Source of the DNA: Luteimonas gilva
Lineage (GTDB): Bacteria; Pseudomonadota; Gammaproteobacteria; Xanthomonadales; Xanthomonadaceae
Reading direction: 5' to 3'
Length of the DNA stretch: 64,000 nt
Assembly: GCF_005239095.1 (NCBI RefSeq)
Contig: NZ_SZUA01000001.1
Coordinates: forward strand, 1,221,049-1,285,048
Below, piece after piece: positions 22,202 through 31,776 of this stretch; within the stretch, counting starts at the first letter, position 1; the number at the start of each line of letters is the position of its first letter. A model generated the notes under the pieces. The model saw only the letters and a list, made by a program, of their open reading frames with translations, made no database searches and was not told the origin of the DNA. A program made the position numbers and the translations under genes.

Positions 22202-24091
22202 ATGAGCACTCGCTACAACGCCGCCGACATCGAAGTCCTCTCCGGCCTGGATCCGGTCAAACGCCGCCCGGGCATGTACACCGACACCGCCCGGCCGAAC
22301 CATCTGGCCCAGGAAGTGGTCGACAACGCGGTCGACGAGGCGCTGGCCGGGCATGCCGGCGAGATCGAGGTGACGCTGTACGCCGACGGCAGCTGCGAGG
22401 TCTCCGACGACGGCCGCGGCATGCCGGTGGACATCCATCCGGAGGAGAAGATCCCCGGCGTCGAATTGATCCTCACCCGCCTGCACGCCGGCGGCAAGTT
22501 CAGCAACAAGAATTACACCTTCAGCGGCGGCTTGCATGGCGTCGGCGTCAGCGTGGTCAACGCGCTATCGAAGAAGGTCGACGTGTTCATCAAGCGCGAC
22601 GGCAACGAATACCGGATGGGCTTCAAGGACGGCGACCGCGCCTCGAAGCTGGAAACGGTAGGCACGGTCGGCAAGAAGAACACCGGCACCCGGCTGCGCT
22701 TCTGGCCGGATCCGAAATATTTCGATACGCCCAAGTTCAACCTGCGCGCGCTCAAGCACTTGCTGCGCGCCAAAGCCGTGCTCTGCCCCGGCCTGACCGT
22801 GAAACTGTTCGACGAAGCCAGCGGCGAGCGCGAGCAGTGGCATTACGAAGACGGTTTGCGCGATTACTTGCGCGGCGAATTGGTCGACCGCGAACTGCTC
22901 CCTCCGAACCTGTTCGTCGGCCAGCTGAAGAAGGACACCGAAATCGTCGATTGGGCCGTGGCCTGGGTGCCGGAAGGCGAACTGGTGCAGGAAAGCTACG
23001 TCAACCTGATCCCGACCGCCCAGCACGGCACCCACGTCAACGGTCTGCGCACCGGCTTCACCGATGCGCTGCGCGAGTTCTGCGATTTCCGCAATCTGCT
23101 GCCGCGCGGCATCAAGCTGGCGCCGGAAGACGTGTGGGATCGCGTCGCGTTCGTGCTGTCGGTGAAGATGACCGACCCGCAGTTCAGCGGCCAGACCAAG
23201 GAACGCCTGTCGTCGCGCCAGGCCGCAGGTTTCGTCGAAGGCGCCGCGCACGACGCTTTCAGCCTGTGGCTGAACCAGCACACCGAATTCGGCGAAAAGA
23301 TCGCGCAGTTGGCGATCGAACGTGCCAGCGCACGTTTGAAAACCGAAAAGCAGATCGTCCGCAAGAAGGTGACGCAAGGCCCCGCCCTGCCCGGCAAACT
23401 GGCCGACTGCATTTCCCAGGATTTGTCGCGCACCGAGCTGTTCCTGGTGGAAGGCGATTCGGCCGGCGGCAGCGCCAAGCAGGCGCGCGACAAGGATTTC
23501 CAGGCGATCCTGCCGCTGCGCGGCAAGATCCTCAACACGTGGGAAGTCGCTTCCGGCGGCGTGCTCGCTTCGACCGAAGTGCACGACCTGGCCGTGGCGA
23601 TCGGCTGCGATCCGGGCAAAGACGACATCTCCGGTTTGCGCTACGGCAAGGTCGTGATCCTGGCCGACGCCGACTCCGACGGGCTGCACATCGCCACCCT
23701 GCTCACCGCGCTGTTCCTGAAGCACTTCCCGGCTCTGGTGTCGGCCGGCCATGTGTTCGTGGCGATGCCGCCGCTGTTCCGCGTCGACGTGGGCAAGCAG
23801 GTGTTCTATGCCCTGGACGAAGAGGAAAAGCGGCTGCTGCTGGAACGGATCGAGCGCGAAAAACTCAAGGGCGCGGTCAACGTCACCCGCTTCAAGGGAC
23901 TGGGCGAAATGAATCCGCAGCAGTTGCGCGAATCCACCATCCATCCCGACACGCGTCGCTTGGTGCAATTGACCGTCGACGACAACCAGGGCACCCATTC
24001 GCTGATGGACATGCTGCTGGCCAAGAAGCGCGCCGGCGACCGCAAGACCTGGCTGGAGACCAAGGGCGACCTGGCAACGCTGGAGGTTTGA
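22202..24091 (+). CDS. parE: DNA topoisomerase IV subunit B
   Basis: ParE is the ATPase subunit of topoisomerase IV, which decatenates daughter chromosomes. The 629-residue protein has the GHKL ATP site (VVDNAVDEALAGHA, SDDGRGMPVDIHP, GLHGVGVSVVNALS), the transducer domain, and the TOPRIM domain (LVEGDSAGGSAKQARDKDFQ, LADADSDGLHIATLL). The length and the lack of the GyrB insertion favour ParE over GyrB. parC is not in the window. Confidence 0.95.
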   Translation: MSTRYNAADIEVLSGLDPVKRRPGMYTDTARPNHLAQEVVDNAVDEALAGHAGEIEVTLYADGSCEVSDDGRGMPVDIHPEEKIPGVELILTRLHAGGKFSNKNYTFSGGLHGVGVSVVNALSKKVDVFIKRDGNEYRMGFKDGDRASKLETVGTVGKKNTGTRLRFWPDPKYFDTPKFNLRALKHLLRAKAVLCPGLTVKLFDEASGEREQWHYEDGLRDYLRGELVDRELLPPNLFVGQLKKDTEIVDWAVAWVPEGELVQESYVNLIPTAQHGTHVNGLRTGFTDALREFCDFRNLLPRGIKLAPEDVWDRVAFVLSVKMTDPQFSGQTKERLSSRQAAGFVEGAAHDAFSLWLNQHTEFGEKIAQLAIERASARLKTEKQIVRKKVTQGPALPGKLADCISQDLSRTELFLVEGDSAGGSAKQARDKDFQAILPLRGKILNTWEVASGGVLASTEVHDLAVAIGCDPGKDDISGLRYGKVVILADADSDGLHIATLLTALFLKHFPALVSAGHVFVAMPPLFRVDVGKQVFYALDEEEKRLLLERIEREKLKGAVNVTRFKGLGEMNPQQLRESTIHPDTRRLVQLTVDDNQGTHSLMDMLLAKKRAGDRKTWLETKGDLATLEV

Positions 24092-24198
24092 GCCCTTCCG
24101 GTCGGCCCGGCCGGCGGCCCACTTGGATATCGCCTTTGGCCCGGCTAGGCTGTGCGCGCGCCCTGGGGAGGGCGTTCGAAATCTGAGGAACAGGGGAT

Positions 24199-26130
24199 AT
24201 GAACAAAGCAAGCATCTGGGCGCTGCTCGGCGCCTTCGCCTGCGCGCAAGCGGGCGCGCAAACCATTCCGGCGCTCGATTTCGCCAAGCACCCGGAAGTG
24301 TACGAGGTGGCATTGTCGCCCGACGGCAAGCATGTGGCCTTGACCGTGCCCAATGCGGACGGCACCGAAACCGAGCTGCGCATCATTCCGCTCGACGGCG
24401 GCAAGTTGCAGGTCTTGCGCTTCGGCAAACAGAACCACGTCTCCGACATCGTCTGGACCGACAACGAGCGCATCGTGCTGGCGCGCGCGCGCAACATGCC
24501 TTTGCGTCCGCGCCCCTACAGCACCGGCCAGCTGTTCTCCACCAACCTCGACGGCAGCGATCAGGAATCCCTGTTCGGCTATTTCCGCGACAACGGCCGT
24601 TCCACCGCAAAGCGCAAGGACGAAGGCTTCGCGGATGTCGTCAAGGTGTTGGACAAGGAACCCGGCAAGGTATTGGTGTCTTTCTCTTGCTGGGATTGCG
24701 GCGAAGACCCGGATACCGTCATTTATAAGGTGGATACCGCGACCGGCAACCGCCAGGAAGTCGAGCGCATCGACAAGCCCGCCGGACTGATCTTCGACAA
24801 CACCGGCCGCGCCCGCATCAAGACCACTCTGGACGCCAACGACGAGCCGGTGCTGGCCTACCGTCCGACCGCGGACAACGCATGGAAGGCCATGCCCAAA
24901 TCCCTGGCCGGCTACACCGTGAGCGCTGCGACGTTCGGCAGCGACGACAACACGCTTTACGCGGAAGTCTCCGATGCGGGAGAAGCCGCCAAGATGTACA
25001 AGCTCGATCTTGCCGCAGGCACGCGCGCGCCGCTGCCTTCCCTGCCCGACGCCGAATTGAGCTATTACGACACCGAAGGGCGCGACGGCCCGCCGTTCGC
25101 GGTGACCTACGTAGCGACCAAGCCTTCGGTCCAATACCTGGACGGCGCGTCCGAATACGCCAAGCTGCACGCTGGGTTGATGAAATCCTTCCCCGGCGAG
25201 CTGGTGACGTTCAATTCCTTCAGCCGCGACGGCAACGTGGTCTTGTTCCAGGTATGGTCGGACCGCCATCCGCCCGCCTTCTACGTCTACAACCGGTCGT
25301 CGAAAAACGCCCAGCTGGTCGCCGAATCGATGTCGTGGATCAAACCCGCGCAGATGGCGCCAGTGCGTCCAGTCAGCTTCCAGAGCGTCGACGGCACGGC
25401 GATCAACGCCTTCTACACGGCTCAACCCGGCAGCGCCAAGCCGCTGATCGTGCTGCCGCACGGTGGCCCGCACGGCGTTTCGGACGTGTGGGGCTTCGAT
25501 CCCGACGCGCAGTTCTTCGCCAGCCGCGGCTACGGCGTGCTGCAGGTGAATTATCGCGGGTCGGGCATGCGCGGCCGCAACTTCGAGAAGAGCGGATATC
25601 GCGAATGGGGCGGCAAGATGCAGGACGACATCGCCGCCGGCGTGAAGTGGGCGATCGACAACAAGCTGGCCGATCCCCACCGCATCTGCACCTTCGGCGC
25701 CAGCTACGGCGGCTATGCGGCGCTAATGCAGCCGATCCGCTTCCCCGAGCTGTACCGCTGCGCGGTGGGCTACGTCGGCGTCTACGACTTGGTAGTGATG
25801 AAGAAGGAAGGCGACATCGACGACACCAAGTCCGGCCGCCGCTACATGGACCGGGCCTTGGGCACCGACGAAGCGTTGCTGATCGCCAATTCTCCAGCCC
25901 GCAACGCCGCCAAGATCAAGGTACCGGTGTTCCTGGCTCAGGGAGCCATCGACCGGCGCGTGCCGATGGCGCAGTTCAACGCCATGAAGGACGGTTTCGC
26001 CGCCAACGGCGTCAAAGTGGAGACCATGGTGGCGCCGGGCGAAGGCCACGGCTTCTACAAGCCGGAGACGCGCGCCGACCTGTACACCCGCGTGGAGAAA
26101 TTCCTGCAAGAGAACAACGGCCAGAAGTGA
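24199..26130 (+). CDS. Secreted prolyl-oligopeptidase family (S9) serine peptidase
   Basis: The 643-residue precursor has a signal peptide (MNKASIWALLGAFACAQAGAQ), a beta-propeller-like N-terminal part, and an alpha/beta-hydrolase domain. The catalytic residues are visible: Ser in FGASYGGYAALM (near 501), Asp in AQGAIDRRVP (near 582) and His in GEGHGFYK (near 615). S9 enzymes cleave short peptides, often after proline or acyl groups. It is followed by a strong terminator and stands as a single-gene unit. Confidence 0.9.
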   Translation: MNKASIWALLGAFACAQAGAQTIPALDFAKHPEVYEVALSPDGKHVALTVPNADGTETELRIIPLDGGKLQVLRFGKQNHVSDIVWTDNERIVLARARNMPLRPRPYSTGQLFSTNLDGSDQESLFGYFRDNGRSTAKRKDEGFADVVKVLDKEPGKVLVSFSCWDCGEDPDTVIYKVDTATGNRQEVERIDKPAGLIFDNTGRARIKTTLDANDEPVLAYRPTADNAWKAMPKSLAGYTVSAATFGSDDNTLYAEVSDAGEAAKMYKLDLAAGTRAPLPSLPDAELSYYDTEGRDGPPFAVTYVATKPSVQYLDGASEYAKLHAGLMKSFPGELVTFNSFSRDGNVVLFQVWSDRHPPAFYVYNRSSKNAQLVAESMSWIKPAQMAPVRPVSFQSVDGTAINAFYTAQPGSAKPLIVLPHGGPHGVSDVWGFDPDAQFFASRGYGVLQVNYRGSGMRGRNFEKSGYREWGGKMQDDIAAGVKWAIDNKLADPHRICTFGASYGGYAALMQPIRFPELYRCAVGYVGVYDLVVMKKEGDIDDTKSGRRYMDRALGTDEALLIANSPARNAAKIKVPVFLAQGAIDRRVPMAQFNAMKDGFAANGVKVETMVAPGEGHGFYKPETRADLYTRVEKFLQENNGQK

Positions 26131-26151
26131 CCGAAGTCGCGCAGCGAACGG

Positions 26152-26178
26152 AACGGGCGGCTATGCCGCCCGTTTTTT
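26152..26178 (+). terminator. Rho-independent terminator after the S9 peptidase gene
   Basis: Stem acgggcggc / gccgcccgt with a TAT loop, followed by TTTTTT. It starts 22 bases past the stop at 26130 and is oriented for the plus strand. Confidence 0.85.
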
Positions 26179-26186
26179 CGCCGGCT

Positions 26187-26975
26187 TCAGGCCAAAGCGG
26201 CTTCGAGCAGTCGACGCAAAGCAGGCGATAGCTTCGCGGACTTGGCTTCGTCGTAGGCGAAGCTTTCCTCGTCCATGTAGATGCGCTGGCTCATCTCCAG
26301 TTGCACCGCTTGGACGCCGCTCGCCGGATCGCCGTAATGGCGGGTGATGTAACCGCCCTTGAAGCGGCCGTTGACGATGAAGTCGTAATCGCGCTGCCCG
26401 GCCAGCACGGCTTCGAGGCGCGCTTGCAGTTCGGGCGAACAGCTCGTGCCGCCCGCCGTGCCCAAATTCAGGTCCGGCAAGCGGCCTTCGAACAGGAACG
26501 GCAGCTCGCCCTTGATCGAATGCGCCTCCCACAGCACCAGGCGCCCATGCTCGGCCTTCAGCCGCGCGATCTCGGCGGCGAGCGCCGCGTGGTACGGACG
26601 CCAGTAGCGGTCGACGCGCGCGCGGATTTCGGCTTCGACCGGCGCCATGCCTTCGCGATACACCGGGTCGCCGGTGAAGCGCACGATCGGGCACAAGCCC
26701 GTGGTGTTCCGGCCCGGATAGAGAGAAACGTCGTCCTCCGGCCGGTTCAGGTCGATCACGTAGCGCGAATGCCGCGGCACGATCATCGATGCGCCGAGCT
26801 CGCGAGCGAACGCGTACAGCCGGGCGACGTGCCAATCGGTGTCGGGCACCCGGCGCGCGTCGTCGGTGAGACGCTCGGCGATCTCGTCCGGAACCTCGGT
26901 GCCGTTGTGCGGCACGCTGATCAGCAGCGGCGCGGTGCCGCGGTGCAATTCGAAAATCGGTGCGGTTGCGTTCAT
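26187..26975 (-). CDS. hutG: N-formylglutamate amidohydrolase
   Basis: A 262-residue protein, MNATAPIFELHRGTAPLLIS, with the family signatures VPHNGTEVPD, DTDWHVARLYAFA, VLWEAHSIKGELPF, LNLGTAGGTSC and GYITRHYGDP. Such enzymes hydrolyse N-formyl-L-glutamate, the end of one histidine catabolic route. No other hut gene is nearby; instead it lies 10 bases after a secreted S9 peptidase, so a general peptide/amino-acid scavenging role is inferred. Confidence 0.9.
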   Translation of the reverse strand: MNATAPIFELHRGTAPLLISVPHNGTEVPDEIAERLTDDARRVPDTDWHVARLYAFARELGASMIVPRHSRYVIDLNRPEDDVSLYPGRNTTGLCPIVRFTGDPVYREGMAPVEAEIRARVDRYWRPYHAALAAEIARLKAEHGRLVLWEAHSIKGELPFLFEGRLPDLNLGTAGGTSCSPELQARLEAVLAGQRDYDFIVNGRFKGGYITRHYGDPASGVQAVQLEMSQRIYMDEESFAYDEAKSAKLSPALRRLLEAALA

Positions 26976-26985
26976 CTGCTTGCGG

Positions 26986-29070
26986 TCAGGGCCCGAGCCG
27001 GCGGCGGAAGAATTCCATGGTACGCCGATGCACCTGCACCCAGGTGGCGTAGCGGAGGAAGAAATGGTCCTCGTCGGGAATCGCCAGCGTTTCCACCGCC
27101 ACGCCGCGATCGCGCAGCCGCGCGACCAAGTCGGTGCTGTGGCGGAACAGCACCGCGTGATCGTCGTCGCCGTGCGCGATCAGCACCGGCGAACGCCATC
27201 CGTCGAGGCTGGCGACCGGAGACGAACGAAAGGCCAGATCCAGTTCGTCCGGCTGCAAACCCCACAAACCGCTGTTGTCGCCGCCCTTGGCCGATTCCTT
27301 CCAATTGTGCACGCCGTGGCGATCGACGCCGGCCGCGAACGATGCGGAATCGCGCGCCAGCGCCAACGCGGTCAGATAGCCGCCGTAAGACCCGCCATAG
27401 ATGCCGATGCGCTGCGGGTCGACTTCCGCCAATCCGCTCAAATATTCGTGCGCGGCCAACACGTCCTGATATTCGCTGGCGCCGCGCGGGCCTTGTCCGG
27501 CGGCGTTGCGGAACGCTTGGCCATATCCGGTGCCGGCGCGGTAATTCAGCGCCAGCACCACGAAGCCTTGCTGCGCCAGCCACTGGTTGTTGGCGTAATC
27601 GGCGTAGTAGTAATTCATCGGATGCCAACCCAGCAGCATTTGCCGGATCGGCCCGCCGTGGACGTAAACCAGTGCCGGCCGCTTGCCGCTTTTCCGCGCG
27701 GGCGGCAGGAACAGCTGCCCGTGCAGCTCCTGGCCGTCCGCAGCGCGAAAACGCACCGCCTTGGGTTCGACCAGCGCGTCTTGTGGGAAGGAAGCCGGCA
27801 ATTGCGCCGGAAAAATACGGCGCGGCTCGCCGCCGGCGCGCGGCATCACCGCGATCGCGGTCGGCTGGCGCGCATCGGCGTGGCGGAAAGCCAACCATCG
27901 GTCGCCGGCTACCGCTTGCGGATCGGTGGCGATCGCATCGGCCGGCGTCAGCCGTTTTTGTTCGCCGCCGCGCGCGGCCACAGCGAAGATCTGGCGTCGG
28001 TCGATGTCGTCGCAGTTGCCGCTGAACAAGAGCGTGCCGTCGCCCGCCAGCGCCGCCGTTTCCGCTTCGCAATCGCCGCGGCTCAGTTCGGCCGCCGCGC
28101 CGCCCTCGGCCGGAATGGAATACCAATGCAGCCAGCCGTTCTCTTCCGAGGAGAACAGCACCTGCCCGTCTTTGGACCAACGCACCGGCGCGTCGACCGC
28201 GAATTGCGCGTAACCACCGGCTTTGGCGCCGGAGCGGAACAAGCGCCGGCCTTCGCCGCTGCTCGCGTCGGCCGTCCAGATTTCGAACGGCATCATCTGG
28301 CCGAGATTGAAAACCTCGTCGTTGCGGCTGCCGGCGATGCGCACGAACGCGATGCGGCGGCCGTCGGGCGACCACACCGGCGCGCTGTCGCGATTCAGAT
28401 CCGGCGCCAGCCAACGCACCGTGCGCTGCGCGAGATCGAGCACGCCGATGAAGTTGTGGTCGCCGCGATTGCTGACGAAAGCCAGCCGCGTTCCGTCCGG
28501 AGAGAACGCGGCCGCGCTGTTGGCCCCGCGTGTCTTCAGCAAGGATTCGATGCACCACGCCGGCGCTTTCGCACCGGGCACCGCAAAGCAACCCACGCTC
28601 TTGCCTTGCACGATCAGCGCCGTGCCGCCTGGCGCGAACATCGCCGCGCGGCCCGCGGCGAGGCGTTGCGGCGCGGCGGCGCCATCGCTGGCCACGATCC
28701 ACACCGCTTGTTCGACGCCATCGGGGTCGCTGGTGGGGTTGTTGGAATTGCCGCCGGCATCGGGCGCGCTGCCGCGTGCGTAAGCCACCCAACGGCCGTC
28801 GGCGCTGAGCTGCAACGGGCCGAGCGTTTGTCCGTCGTCTTCGGTATAGGCGGTCAGTTTGCGGGGTGCGAACTCAGGCGCGCGCGCGACCCATACGTTG
28901 CGCACGCCGCGCTCGTTCGACACCCAGGCGATCGTCGGCGCATCCGCCGCCGCGACCAGGCCTTCGGGCTGCGGCACGCTCAGCAAGTCGGCGATATCGG
29001 ACTCCGCGGCCTGCGCCGAGGAAGCCGCCGCCAACGCGAAAAACGCTATCCAAACCCGCCACTGCCGCAT
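26986..29070 (-). CDS. Secreted S9 family dipeptidyl/oligopeptidase
   Basis: The 694-residue precursor starts MRQWRVWIAFFALAAASSAQ (signal peptide), has WD40-like propeller blades (PDGTRLAFVSNRGDHNFIG, PDGRRIAFVRIAG), and ends in a hydrolase domain with Ser in YGGSYGGYLTAL (near 557), Asp in AHGDDDHAVLF and His in DEDHFFLRY. The start at 29070 is set by the signal peptide. It is a paralog in fold, not in close sequence, to the plus-strand peptidase at 24199. Gene order suggests an operon with gor above and hutG below. Confidence 0.9.
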   Translation of the reverse strand: MRQWRVWIAFFALAAASSAQAAESDIADLLSVPQPEGLVAAADAPTIAWVSNERGVRNVWVARAPEFAPRKLTAYTEDDGQTLGPLQLSADGRWVAYARGSAPDAGGNSNNPTSDPDGVEQAVWIVASDGAAAPQRLAAGRAAMFAPGGTALIVQGKSVGCFAVPGAKAPAWCIESLLKTRGANSAAAFSPDGTRLAFVSNRGDHNFIGVLDLAQRTVRWLAPDLNRDSAPVWSPDGRRIAFVRIAGSRNDEVFNLGQMMPFEIWTADASSGEGRRLFRSGAKAGGYAQFAVDAPVRWSKDGQVLFSSEENGWLHWYSIPAEGGAAAELSRGDCEAETAALAGDGTLLFSGNCDDIDRRQIFAVAARGGEQKRLTPADAIATDPQAVAGDRWLAFRHADARQPTAIAVMPRAGGEPRRIFPAQLPASFPQDALVEPKAVRFRAADGQELHGQLFLPPARKSGKRPALVYVHGGPIRQMLLGWHPMNYYYADYANNQWLAQQGFVVLALNYRAGTGYGQAFRNAAGQGPRGASEYQDVLAAHEYLSGLAEVDPQRIGIYGGSYGGYLTALALARDSASFAAGVDRHGVHNWKESAKGGDNSGLWGLQPDELDLAFRSSPVASLDGWRSPVLIAHGDDDHAVLFRHSTDLVARLRDRGVAVETLAIPDEDHFFLRYATWVQVHRRTMEFFRRRLGP

Positions 29071-29105
29071 GCGTCCCGCTCCTTTCGTGAAAGAGGTCTC
29101 CTGCG

Positions 29106-30458
29106 TTACCGCATCAGCACGACTTCTTCGGCGCTGGTGGGATGGATCGCGACCGTCTCGTCCAGGTCGCGCTTGGTCACGCCGCGTTTCAATGCGGCGG
29201 CGAAGCCTTGCAATATCTCGTCGGCGCCCTCGCCCAGCAAGTGGATGCCGACCACGCGCTCTTCTTCGCCGACGCAGACCAGTTTGAACAAGCTGCGCTG
29301 CGGCGAATCGGCGAGCGCATGCAGCATCGGCCGGAAGCCGGTGCGGTACACGCGGACCGCGTCGCCGTGGCGGGCGCGCGCCTCTTCCTCGGTCAGGCCG
29401 ACGTGGCCGATCGGAGGGTGGCTGAACACGACGGTGGCGATGTCGGCGTAATCGAGCTTGGAATCCGGCTTGCCGCCGAACACCCGATCCATCAAACGCC
29501 GCGCGGCGGCGATCGCGACCGGCGTCAGCGCGACCCGGTCGGTGACGTCGCCCACCGCGTAGATGCCCGGCACGCTGGTGTTCTGGAAATCGTCGACGTG
29601 GATGTGGCCGCCCGCTTCCAGCCGGATGCCGACTTTGTTCGCGCCGCAGACGTCGCTGTTGGCGCGGCGTCCGGTGGCGAAGAACACCGCATCGAAAGGC
29701 GCGCTGTCGCCACCCGCGCCGTCGCGCAGCACCACCCGTTCGCCTTCGCGGCGCAGCGAGCGCAGTTCGCAGCCCAGATGCAGGCGCACGCCGTATTGGC
29801 GGTAGTCTTCGGCCAGCTGCAGCGACAGTTCTTCGTCGAAACCGTTCAGCAGGCGCCGGCCGCGCACGTACATATCGACCCGGCTGCCGAGCGCTTGCAG
29901 CACGCCGGCCAACTCGACGCCGATATACCCGCCGCCGACGATCGCGACGCGTTCCGGCGCCGAGCATAGGTTGAAGAAATCGTCCGACACCAAACCGTAT
30001 TCGGCGCCGGGAATGTCCGGCCGCTGCGGCCGGCCGCCGGTGGCGATCAGGATGTGGGGCGCGCGCAGGCGGATGCCGTCGTCGGTTTCGATCGTGTCCT
30101 TGGCCGAAAAACAGCCGCGCGTGCGCAGCAAGGCGATCTTGTTCGCGTCCAACCGCTGCTGATAACTAGTGTGGATGTTGGCGATGTAGCGCTGGCGGTG
30201 CGCCACGAACGCGCGCCAATCGAATTGCGGCGGCGGCACGGCGAATCCGACCTGGGCGGCGGCGGCGATCTTCTGCGACAGGTCCGCCGCCAGCCACATC
30301 GCCTTCTTCGGCACGCAGCCGACGTTGACGCAGGTGCCGCCCAATTCGCCCGGCTCCAGGATCGCCACGCGCGCGCCGTGCGCGGCGGCGCGGAAGGCGC
30401 CCGCGAGACCGCCGGAGCCGCCGCCGACGACGATCAGGTCGAAATCGGTGCCGCTCAT
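29106..30458 (-). CDS. gor: Glutathione-disulfide reductase-like flavoenzyme
   Basis: A 450-residue class I pyridine nucleotide-disulfide oxidoreductase. It has the FAD motif IVVGGGSGGLAGAFRA, the redox disulfide GGTCVNVGCVPKKAMW (Cys43/48), the NADPH domain IVGGGYIGVELAGVL, and the C-terminal His-Glu pair AIHPTSAEEVVLM. The VNVGC spacing and IHPTSAEE end fit glutathione reductase. The start at 30458 overlaps the stop of the DadA-like gene by four bases, implying coupled expression. Confidence 0.9.
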   Translation of the reverse strand: MSGTDFDLIVVGGGSGGLAGAFRAAAHGARVAILEPGELGGTCVNVGCVPKKAMWLAADLSQKIAAAAQVGFAVPPPQFDWRAFVAHRQRYIANIHTSYQQRLDANKIALLRTRGCFSAKDTIETDDGIRLRAPHILIATGGRPQRPDIPGAEYGLVSDDFFNLCSAPERVAIVGGGYIGVELAGVLQALGSRVDMYVRGRRLLNGFDEELSLQLAEDYRQYGVRLHLGCELRSLRREGERVVLRDGAGGDSAPFDAVFFATGRRANSDVCGANKVGIRLEAGGHIHVDDFQNTSVPGIYAVGDVTDRVALTPVAIAAARRLMDRVFGGKPDSKLDYADIATVVFSHPPIGHVGLTEEEARARHGDAVRVYRTGFRPMLHALADSPQRSLFKLVCVGEEERVVGIHLLGEGADEILQGFAAALKRGVTKRDLDETVAIHPTSAEEVVLMR

Positions 30459-31717
30459 GCGAAGCGCTCGAGGCGGTAGGGTTGCGGATCGATCGCGGTC
30501 GCGCGGCCGCACACCAGATCGGCGACCAATTGCGCGGTGCCCACGCTCATGCTGACGCCGAGCATGCCGTGCCCCGTCGCCAGCCAAACGCGCGCCTTGC
30601 CCGGCACGCGGCCGATGATCGGCAGGTCGTCGTAGGTCATCGGCCGCCAGCCGTACCACTCCTCGCGCTTGGCCGGGCCGACCGGTTCGCGCAGGTATTC
30701 GCGCGAACCGCGTTCGAGCGCGTCCAAGCGGCGGCGGTTCAAGGCGCTGTCGTAGCCGGAGAATTCCATCGTGCTGCCGAGCCGGAAGCCGCTGCCCCAG
30801 GCGGTGACGCAGACGCTGCGTTCGTGCAGCACCAGCGGGCGGCGCGGCATCAAGGCCGGGCTGTCGTAGGTGATCGAATAGCCTTTGCCCGGCTGCAGCG
30901 CCTTGCCCAGGGCTTCTTCCGCCAAACCGAGCGTTTTCGCCAATGGCGAAGACCAGGCGCCGGTGGCGACGAGCACGTCGCGGGCGCGGTATTCGCCGCT
31001 CGAACTCGCGATCCGATACGCCGCGCCGTCTTCGGCCAAGCCGCTGACTTCGCAGCGCTCGACGATCTTGCCCCCGCGTTGCAGCAGCGCGTGCGCGAGT
31101 CCGGCCACGTAACGGTCCGGACGCAAGCTGGCGTCGCCGTGGAAACGGATCACGCCGTGCACGCCGGGCAGCACCGCCGGCTCCTGGCGTTCGTAGGCGG
31201 CGCCGTCGATGCTGTCCGCACCGACGCCGTATTCGGCCAGCAGCCGCACTTCCTCGCCGAATTCGTCGAACGCCGCAGCGTCGCGGAAAACGTGATCGGT
31301 GCCGGATTCTGCGAATTCGCAATCGATGCCATAGCGCGCCAGCCAATCCGGCAGCGCTTGGCGCGAATGCGTCAGGATCGCGGCCTTGGCGGCGGTGGCC
31401 TGGCGCAGGTCGCGCGCATTGCAGCGCGAGGCGAACCGCGCCAGCCATTTCCACAGCGACGGATCGATGCGCGGCTTCAAATACAACGGCGCGTCGGGCG
31501 TCAGCAGCCAGCGCATCGCGCGGCCGATGGTGCCCGGCGCGGCCAAAGGCAGCGCGTGGCTGGGCGTGATCGTGCCGCAATTGCCGTGGGAACTGCCGCT
31601 GCCCACGGTCTTGGCTTCCAACACGCGTACGCTGCGGCCGGCTTCGATCAAGGCCAGGGCGCTGGCCAATCCGATCACGCCGCCGCCGATGATCACCACA
31701 TCGTCGAGATCGCTCAT
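30455..31717 (-). CDS. DadA-like D-amino-acid dehydrogenase (DAO family FAD enzyme)
   Basis: A 420-residue DAO-fold protein, with the Rossmann motif VVIIGGGVIGLASALAL, the loop GSSHGNCGTITPSHALPLA, and a C-terminal GYGWRPMTYDDLPIIG-like region with ATGHGMLGVSMSVGTA. DadA-type enzymes oxidise D-amino acids to keto acids, passing electrons to the respiratory chain. The GNCG-ITPSH loop resembles forms found in hydroxyproline operons, but no proline racemase gene lies here, so the substrate is open. It overlaps gor and follows DUF418 genes by 59 bases. Confidence 0.82.
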   Translation of the reverse strand: MSDLDDVVIIGGGVIGLASALALIEAGRSVRVLEAKTVGSGSSHGNCGTITPSHALPLAAPGTIGRAMRWLLTPDAPLYLKPRIDPSLWKWLARFASRCNARDLRQATAAKAAILTHSRQALPDWLARYGIDCEFAESGTDHVFRDAAAFDEFGEEVRLLAEYGVGADSIDGAAYERQEPAVLPGVHGVIRFHGDASLRPDRYVAGLAHALLQRGGKIVERCEVSGLAEDGAAYRIASSSGEYRARDVLVATGAWSSPLAKTLGLAEEALGKALQPGKGYSITYDSPALMPRRPLVLHERSVCVTAWGSGFRLGSTMEFSGYDSALNRRRLDALERGSREYLREPVGPAKREEWYGWRPMTYDDLPIIGRVPGKARVWLATGHGMLGVSMSVGTAQLVADLVCGRATAIDPQPYRLERFA

Positions 31718-31776
31718 GCGATCAGTTTACCGACAAGCCGGGCCGCCGAGCGGCGTCCGGCGCCCGTTCGGCGACG

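Noticed and set aside
22114-24186. A 690-residue frame covering parE
   Set aside because: Arg-rich frame shift of parE with no conserved motif; parE is complete in its own frame.
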